This document shows, in pieces, positions 44,401 through 52,027 of a DNA stretch of 64,000 bases. The position numbers and the translations under genes are program-made. Numbering within the stretch: the first letter of the stretch is position 1; each line of letters starts with the position of its first letter. A model generated the notes under the pieces. It ran no database searches and had not been told where the DNA came from. It worked only from the letters and a program-made list of their open reading frames with translations. Origin of the DNA: Plasmodium coatneyi (taxonomy: Eukaryota; Apicomplexa; Aconoidasida; Haemosporida; Plasmodiidae); assembly GCF_001680005.1 (NCBI RefSeq), contig NC_033558.1, positions 650,501 through 714,500 on the forward strand, read 5' to 3'.

Positions 44401-44864
44401 ACGAACACCTGCTCTGTTCGTGCGAGCTGATGTACAGATCGCTCCTCGGGTTTTATTGTCAACAAAACAAATTTCTCAAGTATGAAAAATGGCAAGTACC
44501 AAGTTTAATTAAAAGTATGATTTACTCGTTTGGCTATTTTGATAATTTTTATGTAACGAAATCGATGGCTGCAAGACTTCAAATTTTAAATGCACCTGAC
44601 TTGTTTGTAAAGTTTAATGCCACCCCGAGGAGTGTGCTCATGTCCGCGCTGCCATCTTACAAGGGGTACAAGTCCCAGATGAATGAACTTTGGCGGAAAG
44701 GCTGCGTAGATGGTCAGTCAGGCGAAGTGTCACCCTCAGGGGAGGACTCACCATTTGACACAGAACATGGGGAAGTCAACTTGGAAGAAAAGGCAGAAAG
44801 ACGAGAAAGTGGGGATTACGAAAGGCATCCCCTGTATTTCCCCATTCGAACATATTTGTCTTGA
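41454..44864 (+). CDS. Divergent DEAD-box RNA helicase, MSS116-like
   Basis: Predicted 1136-residue helicase-fold protein. An in-frame TAA directly precedes the ATG. The N-terminus (MVLLKHASKGRSIVSRVTG) is basic and amphipathic, compatible with mitochondrial targeting. Motifs seen: a Q-motif region (about 219-234), motif I SVKGTGKT (246-253), Ia PNRILVEQ, Ib TTPASF, and motif II DEAY (371-374) in place of DEAD. Motif III is TCH instead of SAT. Domain 2 has GIEVDKIDLVIQVGV (motif V region), but motif VI reads LRTNLATSKNTKG and lacks the HRxGRxxR arginines. The region after it (RSLLGFYCQQNKF... MAARLQILNAPDLFVK) resembles the C-terminal extension of MSS116/DDX18-type helicases. ATP binding is plausible; ordinary hydrolysis-driven unwinding is doubtful. 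Two large low-complexity inserts separate the domains. Confidence 0.75.
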   Translation: MVLLKHASKGRSIVSRVTGGVRLVCSGGDDHALVANGAVAPPCGESHLREFTNADKIVYHNAEDLRKFCDRAFKKFRSELNILTSSNREYVPYHLFDFFLSRGSFEGLHEKLALKVEQLKRAQSNVRKIGEACLPGADKLHDDEGGDYSPYFLPHLSDAMEGDVDQNVDREGCVQKKNISYGEGNKNVKKEKSISSLLQLKQVNHLDIDSYIKLSLQRNFHVQYLTTVQYCLFPLFVKNYDILIHSVKGTGKTLSYCLPLVHKIIAQIGKLKRDFPHLKDNYVLALIICPNRILVEQTYAIVKKLLMYHPYGIICHYMHGKKNMNMQGEIEELKKKKPHIIVTTPASFINHMKFTSSFKDMLFLCDTIIVDEAYFLLNSNYLTNVLTIKDVLPKGHQTVLLTCHVNNFLKHLAFRFLRLNYVYLNLVHNCVYDDDTFEAATRGGTDHQCNDVTDGNEERSDLSNLTNRANPPFELYHRLNAKLLSLHKNNILNCTQLEKLWYCKDAKTFYDHVNAFDAYLVGEPGHPTEGACINEQGPTRTEMHTSWEGKTTAGERTNGTGPNERLLPECTHKKGEGKKREEPLEEQKKKLTLSHSDYNNYTQFSRTHANYEQNKGRNIPTHIFLTQEYLIYESDKLALIIFNILCRELLSKERIKIVLFMPTVKMIQFFYVIFKHYIFKGYLCLLYLRGKQRAHWACANSDSAAVHPQNHHYDKDRVTFSVSSTPFVLAHPEVESAAEGGSKRGNGSIEFGDSETDSSLNMEDPHANRDKAKSEESKCDIADYKYQREYELLKDVIFSCLHSKLSVDKKMYTLNRFNNSEGKSKQVLFASSLLCQGIEVDKIDLVIQVGVCTTVDEYVLRTNLATSKNTKGRSLLLLNELEGHYLFTLYKNNIMISSISRSYLRDIYKDNPLLDALLKYKRRGVSVPSVCSEDDQRSTGQSVNDKDKDDDVGDVSGVKHTHVGGNYHYAYKPPLRHIEWHKHEHLLCSCELMYRSLLGFYCQQNKFLKYEKWQVPSLIKSMIYSFGYFDNFYVTKSMAARLQILNAPDLFVKFNATPRSVLMSALPSYKGYKSQMNELWRKGCVDGQSGEVSPSGEDSPFDTEHGEVNLEEKAERRESGDYERHPLYFPIRTYLS

Positions 44865-44998
44865 TCTCCGCAAGGGGGGTTATTTCCTTGGTGATTTTAT
44901 TGCGGTACGTTATCCGTGCACGACGATTCGGCTGTATATATTTTGGCTATTTTGTGATAGCTAGCCCTTTTAGCTATTTTTTTTTTTTTTTTTTTTTC

Positions 44999-45026
44999 CT
45001 GTTCATAATTTTTTTTTGGCTAGCTG
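44999..45026. repeat. 28-bp dispersed repeat, copy 1
   Basis: A 28-bp sequence running from CTGTTCATAA through nine T residues to GGCTAGCTG, preceded by a long T run. It is identical to 51980-52007. Here it lies about 20 bp downstream of the stop of the minus-strand TBP-like gene. Confidence 0.85.
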
Positions 45027-45046
45027 TGCCGCTGCCCGATGAGGCC

Positions 45047-46813
45047 TCACAGTGTTATGTTGTTGTTTCTGCGCAGCGTGTTCACAATAAACCTGGACAC
45101 GCAGAGAACCTCGCGGCGACTCTTGCAGGCGTAAAGGACGACGTTGCCAGAACTGAACAGGAGGACCGTCCTGACGGAGGGATGAATATTCGGCGGACAT
45201 CCTTTTGCGAAGTTATTTTGCAGAATGGGATCCAAACTGTCTTGTTGAATTAGCTTACACAAAAGAGAATGGTCAATTCGAATATATATAATATTGTTAA
45301 TGTCTGTAAGGATATTCTTAAATTCTTTATACTTGTAAATTTTGGAAATATCAAAATGTCTCAACTTAACGTTAAAAACGGAGACGAGCTGCTTAATGTT
45401 CATATGGTCCATATCGAATGTGATGTCATTTCGCGTGATGTACTTCCACCGCCGGTACGTGTCAAACTGGTATATGCACTTTTTGCTGTGCAGGGATGAT
45501 TGATCAAATTGGTTTGCAAATGGACCAATCTCGCTATGGTGCTGCTTTTCCATCGATTGATCATTTTGTTCGCTGCCCGAAAATTCATTTTTGCGATCCG
45601 CTTGGGAGTTACTTGGTTTGAAATGCGTCAATTCGGAGGAGTCCCTCGCATGGTCACATAAATGGGAAGGCGGCGACTCTGACACGTTCGCAATTTTGTC
45701 ATTGTCTTCGCTTTTATACTCATCTGAGGAGGATCCTTCAGGAGAATCCACTTTTGACCCCCCTCTCTTTTCCTCCACCTGAATGGGAAATTTACCCCCC
45801 TTGGAATGGATATCCATTTGTTCGTTCCCCAATTGGGAAGGAACATCTGCGTGGGGTTTTTTGGAAGTCCAACTTTTGCACCCCCCCGATGGGTAATACT
45901 TACTACTTTCGGGTGGGACTTCCTTGGCCTCCTCCCAATCGCCCTGCTCATACTTTTTAATTTTGCCCCTTAGTTCTTCAATGGCCGTTTCGCAGAAGAG
46001 AATCGTTTCGTGGACCATTACCTTGTCCTTTTTTGGGGAGCCCTCATCGGGGGAAGTAACCTCCCCTGTAATGTTTTCCTCAGGAGTGGACTCCCCCGAA
46101 ATGGACCCCCCCTCGTGTGGGTGCACGATCTGGTCATCACCAAAAGATGGCAAACCCGCTGCAGCTGTTGCTTCTTCCCGTTGAAGCTCCACCACTTCGT
46201 GATGTACACCCATATCGCACCCATTTATATACGTCCAAAACGTTTTATATTTCAATCTCTTAATGACCTTAATAAGAATGAGCAAGCCTTTCCTCAATGT
46301 TAACGCCCCGTGGACATGCACAGATCCGTTTTTGTGGATGAAACAAACAGCATATGGATTCTGCAAAAATATTTTCACGACGTTTTTCCTTATTTTATAA
46401 TTCTGGAAATAAATGAACAGACTGTTTTTTCTTTTACCTCGTCCATCCTTAAAGAGGGAGTCGTCTTCCTTTCCACTACACACAACATCATCGTAAATAA
46501 TTTCTGTGTTTTTGAAGGACCTGGAGATGAGTATCAAGTCGTGGATGCTAAAGGTACACATTAGGTGGATGTAGATCCAGATGTTTTTTATATATATGTT
46601 TAGTCCTAACTGCTCATCGTATAACCGGTTGTCGTCGTCTTGGAACATCTTCCTGAATTTTATTTTCGCCTCTTCATGCATAGACGACAGCATGTCACAC
46701 TTGACGATGCTGTTTCCAGCGTTCACATCGAGTAGGACTCTACTTCCATGTTCTTCTTCCTCACCGTGTTGGCTACCCTCTTGCACCTCCCCCCTGTTTG
46801 GGAATTGACTCAT
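45047..46813 (-). CDS. TATA-box-binding protein-like factor (TBP-like/TLP)
   Basis: Predicted 588-residue nuclear factor with a split TBP saddle. The ATG at 46813 (MSQFPNRG) is chosen since the open frame above it has only a GTG. The first TBP-type repeat spans about 72-193: LNIYIKNIWIYIHLMCTFSI, then NPYAVCFIHKNGSVHVHGA and the helix LILIKVIKRLKY. The second spans about 453-588 and ends TVLLFSSGNVVLYACKSRREVLCVSRFIV, which aligns with the S.GK.V.TGAK... strand-helix of TBP. About 255 acidic low-complexity residues separate the repeats. Canonical TBP also occurs in Plasmodium, so this should be the second, TRF/TLP-type protein. Many DNA-contacting residues differ, so promoter specificity cannot be inferred. 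It converges with the helicase gene, with only 182 bp between stops. Confidence 0.65.
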   Translation of the reverse strand: MSQFPNRGEVQEGSQHGEEEEHGSRVLLDVNAGNSIVKCDMLSSMHEEAKIKFRKMFQDDDNRLYDEQLGLNIYIKNIWIYIHLMCTFSIHDLILISRSFKNTEIIYDDVVCSGKEDDSLFKDGRGKRKNSLFIYFQNYKIRKNVVKIFLQNPYAVCFIHKNGSVHVHGALTLRKGLLILIKVIKRLKYKTFWTYINGCDMGVHHEVVELQREEATAAAGLPSFGDDQIVHPHEGGSISGESTPEENITGEVTSPDEGSPKKDKVMVHETILFCETAIEELRGKIKKYEQGDWEEAKEVPPESSKYYPSGGCKSWTSKKPHADVPSQLGNEQMDIHSKGGKFPIQVEEKRGGSKVDSPEGSSSDEYKSEDNDKIANVSESPPSHLCDHARDSSELTHFKPSNSQADRKNEFSGSEQNDQSMEKQHHSEIGPFANQFDQSSLHSKKCIYQFDTYRRWKYITRNDITFDMDHMNIKQLVSVFNVKLRHFDISKIYKYKEFKNILTDINNIIYIRIDHSLLCKLIQQDSLDPILQNNFAKGCPPNIHPSVRTVLLFSSGNVVLYACKSRREVLCVSRFIVNTLRRNNNITL

Positions 46814-47210
46814 TTCGGCTCTTCTTCCCGTGCGCGAAGTTGCGTGCACCTTTTTGTGAAGCTCGCCCTGGATGCTTCCGCCATGCTAATGGCGAGGAGT
46901 CCCCCCCTTCGTGCCACACAACGGAAACTGTCCACAGGGAGGTGCAACAAAAAAAAAAAAAAAAAATGATCTTCCCTGAATGAGGACAAGTAAATTTCAC
47001 ATTGCGCATAAAAGGGTGAAAGGTCTGTCCCTTGTCCGGTGTATGCTAACCCAGTGTGTTGACCCCTACGTCATAGGTCAGCAAGCCTTTCTAGTGTGCG
47101 CCGCAGTGGATCTAAAAATGAGGATTTCAAAAAGGGGGGCGGAAAAACAGTAAAAGATTCCTTTTCGAATCCCTTCCTTGAGACTCTCCACAAGATGAGC
47201 ACCCCCCTTC

Positions 47211-47244
<34 letters not shown>

Positions 47245-47765
47245 CTGCATGGTTGGCAACTGGGGGCATCTCCCCTTGAATTCTTGGCCACTTTATCACG
47301 CTATTCTTCAAACACCTATTATAACAGCACTGCGTGGACCGGCCCCTCCCTGTGTGCACCAATATGGGTGAACAAATTGGAGGAACTTTTGCACCAGGCT
47401 AATTACCTTAGTGCATGGGGGACGCCCCTAGGGGAAGCGCCCAAGTAGGCGTTACCACAAAAAGAGAGACCAAATCAGGTGAAGAAACAACATTGAGCAG
47501 TGGTTGAAAGCAACGAGGCAGCGTCACCCAGGCAGAAAGAGTCGGCGCCAAACAAGTCGATTTTGCCAACGGGTAGGTTGTAAAATATATTTTTTCACCT
47601 ATGTGCATTTACCACGGTCAGTTGTTCCCCTTTCTCGCCGCGTTAAACTGTGCAGGAAAAAAAAAAAAAAAAAAAAAGTGAAGCACGCTGATAGAGGGTC
47701 TCCCACCGATGTTGTGCATCCATTTACAAATGAAGTCGAAGAAAATGAATCCTAAACGGTAATAA
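46814..47765. promoter_or_regulatory. Shared divergent upstream region (TBP-like gene / TilS)
   Basis: About 950 bp between divergent starts. A runs occur near 46950-46966 and 47658-47677, and a T run of about 28 bases near 47217-47244. No gene recognised on either strand. Both promoters should lie here. Confidence 0.45.
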
Positions 47766-50675
47766 ATGTATCTGCCCATTTTTTTATACTCATGGGGAGT
47801 TTTGTACGGCCTCTTGTACGACCATTTCGCAGAATGCATACGTAGGATCGCGCCGCAGGGGGGATTTCATTTTGTGAGTCCCCTTTTGGGGTGCTCAGAG
47901 GGGAGAGGCAATCATAAGCACAAGCAGAGACGCCGCAGTAGTTGCGGGCAGCAATTCGATCCACGTTCTACGCGCCGATGCTGGATCAGCAGGGCCCACC
48001 TCGACACGGAGGCACAAATTAGCGACGTCCTTCTCTACCACGGAGGGGACCCAAATGGAGGAGAAGCACAACTGGGACAGAGAAAAAGACCCGCCTTAAA
48101 CGAAAATGTTAAGTGTAAAAAAAGAGTTGGATCTTCCAGGAAGGCACTCCTAAAAAACATGTGTGCAATAATAAATGAGCAGAGTGAAGAACGAATGAAG
48201 CATTTGGATGAGCTAAACATAGGCATGAACGACAGTAGCAACTGCAGCAACCTGTTGGAGGTTGTCCGAAATGGGGGTAACCCTTTGGCGAACAGCTCAG
48301 CAGCGAAGGAACTTTCCTTGAATGGTGAAGTGATCCAAATTGTGGAAGCCTACTGGCTGTGCACGTTGAAAAATAGACATTTGTATTCATTTTTAAAAAA
48401 AAAAAAAAAATTAATTTTCAGCGTCAGTGCGGGAGTGGATTCCCTCTCCCTCTTGTACTCCTTCCTTTTTGTTCTGTACAAAATTTTAGTGACCCTACGG
48501 TACAAATATTCTGAAAGTTACGAATCGTTGTTGCAGATATTAAATGGCGTATACTCCTATTCGCATGATGATATAGAAAGGATTGTCCGTTGCAGTGAGG
48601 GAAATAGTGGCGTCCAGTTCTTTGCCTCCGTTTTGAGCAACGTAACCGTCGTGTACTGTAACCACGCGACGAGGGAGGAGTGCGTCAAGGAGAAAAACTT
48701 TGTGAAGTATATTTGCAGGAGACACAAGCTGAGGTTCCGCACCAAGGTGCTCAGGAAGAACGAAGGGGCGGCCCAAAAAAATCAACCGGGCCGCAAACAG
48801 GGGAACAACTTTCTACTCCTGGCCAGGGAATGGAGGAGAGACGTGTACGTGCAGCTGACCAGGCAGCTGGAGGGGGAAGCCATGAGGGGAAGACACATGC
48901 GAACAGCGCAGGGGGGCAATCACAACTTCATATACGCAGATGGTGGGAGCACGCTGAAGTACACCTACCGGGATTACCTGACCGACGTAGACCACTACAT
49001 AAGATTGGCTAATAAGAAGCCCATTTCGGAGGTGCTACTCAGGGCTGAAGCGCCAACCAGCACGTCGTCGAGCATGTTGGTAACCGTTCCGATGGCCACC
49101 ACGCGCCCCTGCAAGTTCGTGAAGTCGCTGGTATTTGTGGGGCACCACCGCAACGACAACAACGAGACGGTGCTGTTTCAGTTCCTCAGGGGGGCCTTCA
49201 TTAAAAACCTGAGGGGCATAAAATTCCTCACCGTTTTTAAGGACTGCCTAATATACAGGCCGTTTATCAAGCTGAGCAAAATTCACCTGTATATGTACAT
49301 GCAGATTGTGAACAAGTCTTGGCGCTTCGACAAATCCAACCGGAACTTGTCCTCCTCGAGAAACTTCATCAGGCACGTTATCATTCCGAGCATTTCCTCC
49401 TTGTTCGGGGGAGGGGTCCCCAATGGAGGCAACAAGGGTACGGCAACAAACACGGACATGACAGCCAACACGGACACGGACGCCAAAACTGCTATCAAGC
49501 CCCCCCTGACCGATGAACTGCAAAGCAGCCGTGTGTACGCCTACCCCGCGCTGGACCGCAAGCTCAGCAACATCATGGCCCAAACGAGCAACTTGGACAG
49601 CCATCTCCAGTTCTACACAAACCTCTTCACCATATACATGCACAACAAGTACTACAACTGCAACTACAACGAGGGAAGCACGCACACAGAACGAAGTACC
49701 AATCCGTTCGTTAAAGAATATCAGACCATGCAAAGCAAATTGTACAACACTTTTTTTGGAACCAGGAACGATCAAATGGATGCACTCATATCAATTAACA
49801 AAACATTATATGAACATAATTTTTTTTTTAAAATTTTTAATTTTTTGGAGTTTTTCATTTTACCCTCCACATTTGTCCGCATACAAATTTTGCATGAAAT
49901 GGTGAGGAAGTACACGGGGGTCAGCCTGACCTATGGCAATGCAGACCGTGTGTACAGCTCGCTTTACCAGTTTGTTCGATCTTACGTGTGCACCACTACA
50001 GGGGAAGGGTCAGCCATGAATGGACAGATGGCCTTATCTTCCCTCTGCGATGGGAGGGGAGAAGCACAGGGTACAAATGACGATCAGCCGTGTAGCGTAT
50101 CCCCCCAGGGGGTAATTCCTTCACTAAATGAGAAAGTACGAATTATAGATCTGGATGGAAGAAACAAACTCCTCGTTAATAGAATCTTCTTTCGCATAGT
50201 AACCAGTGGAGAGAAAAAACAAAAACACTCTGAGGAACCCCCTCCTCCTAATCTACGAGAAAAAAACGCAAATGTGTACATCCTCGATGATATATCAGCA
50301 CAGGTCTGCAGGATCAATCGCAGCAATGTTAACAGGATGATCAACCAGAAGGGCACATACCTGCTCATTAAAAAGAGGAGGAAAAAAAAAAAGGAAAAGT
50401 TCCAAGTATACATTCGTTACTTAAAGAGGAATGATTTTTTACACATTGGCAAAAGGCCCATCAAGGCAACGAAGTTCCTTTCTAGGCGTGGCATTCCCCC
50501 TGTGTACATGTTTTCCCTCCCCGTTGTGCATATTTCAAATTTTAAAAAAAACAACTTGGTTTTTTTGCACCTCTTTGGGGAGATAATACAGAATGGAAAC
50601 TTTTCCGTTCAGCAGTTTGTGCAGATGAGCGACGTGCACAGTGCCTTCGTTTATTCGATTCGTTTTGGTAGGTAG
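47766..50675 (+). CDS. tilS: tRNA(Ile)-lysidine synthetase (TilS), probably apicoplast-targeted
   Basis: Predicted 969-residue N-type ATP pyrophosphatase that converts C34 of the CAU-anticodon tRNA-Ile to lysidine, needed only for bacterial-type translation and so here for the apicoplast. The N-terminus (MYLPIFLYSWGVLYGLLYDHF, then basic Ser/Arg-rich sequence) fits a bipartite signal plus transit peptide. The PP-loop reads SAGVDS at about 221-226, where the family usually has SGGxDS. Further motifs are VVYCNHATREECVKEKNFV, then VGHHRNDNNETVLFQFLRG, IYRPFIKLSK, and SWRFDKSNRNLSSSRNFIRHVIIPSI, all in TilS order. The C-terminal half holds Lys- and Asn-rich inserts. It is roughly twice the size of bacterial TilS because of the leader and inserts. 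A GTAGGT lies at the stop, so a short extra 3' exon cannot be excluded. Confidence 0.88.
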   Translation: MYLPIFLYSWGVLYGLLYDHFAECIRRIAPQGGFHFVSPLLGCSEGRGNHKHKQRRRSSCGQQFDPRSTRRCWISRAHLDTEAQISDVLLYHGGDPNGGEAQLGQRKRPALNENVKCKKRVGSSRKALLKNMCAIINEQSEERMKHLDELNIGMNDSSNCSNLLEVVRNGGNPLANSSAAKELSLNGEVIQIVEAYWLCTLKNRHLYSFLKKKKKLIFSVSAGVDSLSLLYSFLFVLYKILVTLRYKYSESYESLLQILNGVYSYSHDDIERIVRCSEGNSGVQFFASVLSNVTVVYCNHATREECVKEKNFVKYICRRHKLRFRTKVLRKNEGAAQKNQPGRKQGNNFLLLAREWRRDVYVQLTRQLEGEAMRGRHMRTAQGGNHNFIYADGGSTLKYTYRDYLTDVDHYIRLANKKPISEVLLRAEAPTSTSSSMLVTVPMATTRPCKFVKSLVFVGHHRNDNNETVLFQFLRGAFIKNLRGIKFLTVFKDCLIYRPFIKLSKIHLYMYMQIVNKSWRFDKSNRNLSSSRNFIRHVIIPSISSLFGGGVPNGGNKGTATNTDMTANTDTDAKTAIKPPLTDELQSSRVYAYPALDRKLSNIMAQTSNLDSHLQFYTNLFTIYMHNKYYNCNYNEGSTHTERSTNPFVKEYQTMQSKLYNTFFGTRNDQMDALISINKTLYEHNFFFKIFNFLEFFILPSTFVRIQILHEMVRKYTGVSLTYGNADRVYSSLYQFVRSYVCTTTGEGSAMNGQMALSSLCDGRGEAQGTNDDQPCSVSPQGVIPSLNEKVRIIDLDGRNKLLVNRIFFRIVTSGEKKQKHSEEPPPPNLREKNANVYILDDISAQVCRINRSNVNRMINQKGTYLLIKKRRKKKKEKFQVYIRYLKRNDFLHIGKRPIKATKFLSRRGIPPVYMFSLPVVHISNFKKNNLVFLHLFGEIIQNGNFSVQQFVQMSDVHSAFVYSIRFGR

Positions 50676-50959
50676 CTCGCCAGCTGTGACTTCTTTAGTT
50701 GCCTTTTCGGCATTTTTAACTTTTTTTTTTTTGATACATATGTATATTTATGTATATATATATTTTTTTTTTTTTTTTTTTCCCAATTTGTGCTCATCCG
50801 TTGAGGGGGACCTTTCCTTGGTAAAAAGGCGCCTCCTCGTGAATTCACCTCCTTGCAAGCCATTCTGGGCAGCAAGATGTAACAACGTTTGTTTGGGGGG
50901 TTTTCTAAATAAGTTCGCCTAGCGATATTCGAGCAAATAACTTCCCTGCAACCCGCAAG
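50676..50959. other. Short intergenic spacer
   Basis: About 280 bp with a T run near 50763-50781 and TA-rich sequence just before it. No gene recognised. Confidence 0.5.
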
Positions 50960-51559
50960 ATGTACGAACTGGGAGAGGGCGCCCGGGAGGAGGCCGGCGA
51001 ACACATGGAAGCGAGTATCAACAACATCGCCAACAAGCTAGCCAACATCCTCTACATCACCAATGTGTCCATGAAGGAAAACTTTGCAGCGCGAAACTCC
51101 TTGCAGTATGCCAAGTTCATTAATGACATGAAATCCTACTGTGTAAATCTGATCCAGGCAGTCAACAACATAAGTGCAGATTTTTACAACTACACTTGCT
51201 TGCCTGTGCATACCATCCCCAGGAACCCCTACAACAACATACAGGATGTGAACACCATTACGAGCAACCTCAGTGTAGACGATGGGGCGGAAAAAATAAA
51301 ACAGGACAAAAACACGCTGCACACATTCAGAACGACGTATGACCCAAAAGATTTCAACACCATCCTCAAACACATAGAGCAATTTAACGATAACGTTTTT
51401 TCCGCACTGAACAACATGCAACATGCTAAGGTCTCCCACCAAAGGTATGCAGAGACACAGACGTACGGGACGGTGCTCTCCGATCGTTTGAAGAGCAGAG
51501 AGAGGGACAGTGAGCACTTGGAGGTATATATGGCCAAGGTCAGTTACGGCCTATTCTGA
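50960..51559 (+). CDS. Conserved hypothetical helical protein, 199 residues
   Basis: I do not recognise this gene. The ATG at 50960 lies in good context after a T-rich leader. The protein is hydrophilic and mostly helical: a first helical region (about 17-77) with regularly spaced hydrophobic residues, a short proline-containing linker (LPVHTIPRNPYNN), and a second helical region (about 132-199). No signal peptide, membrane segment or zinc motif is present. The codon use and absence of homopolymer tracts argue that it is a true gene and not noise. The two-helix layout is seen in small subunits of multiprotein assemblies such as Mediator, but I have no motif to support a specific name. Confidence 0.6.
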   Translation: MYELGEGAREEAGEHMEASINNIANKLANILYITNVSMKENFAARNSLQYAKFINDMKSYCVNLIQAVNNISADFYNYTCLPVHTIPRNPYNNIQDVNTITSNLSVDDGAEKIKQDKNTLHTFRTTYDPKDFNTILKHIEQFNDNVFSALNNMQHAKVSHQRYAETQTYGTVLSDRLKSRERDSEHLEVYMAKVSYGLF

Positions 51560-52027
51560 CAGGCGCAGCGGTGTTTTAACGGTGTGTTAACGGTTAGGAA
51601 GGGTGACCCCCTTGGCACTACTCCATCGCGGAGCTCCATTTTGAAGAACACAAGCTACTCCCAAGCTACTCATTTGGAGAAAAACAAACTTAGTATCAAA
51701 CCCCGGCGGGGAAAATATCATCGCGCAGTTGAATCCCCAGGGGAGTCTTTTTTTTTTCTTTTTTTTTTGTGAGAGGGGATACTTTAGTCAAGACTATTGC
51801 TACGCTGGCATGCCGATACATGCGCGTCGCGTGCAACTTATTGCGAATACAATGAGTAGTTGTAGGGGTCATTTTAAGAAGAACGGGTGAGAAGTTTCGT
51901 CATTGCTTTTTCCGTAACTATGAAAACACACGTACACACACATGTAAACAGCTATGTAATTTTTTTTTTTTTTTTTTTTCTGTTCATAATTTTTTTTTGG
52001 CTAGCTGCGCAAGCATGTACATAATTC
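51560..52027. other. Intergenic between convergent genes
   Basis: About 470 bp between the stop of the small helical gene (+) and that of the AP2-like gene (-). It holds T runs near 51748-51768 and 51960-51979, and copy 2 of the 28-bp repeat. No gene recognised. Confidence 0.5.
51980..52007. repeat. 28-bp dispersed repeat, copy 2
   Basis: Identical over 28 bp to 44999-45026 and, like it, flanked by a long T run. It lies about 20 bp downstream of the stop codon of the minus-strand AP2-like gene, the same position relative to the gene as copy 1. Confidence 0.85.
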
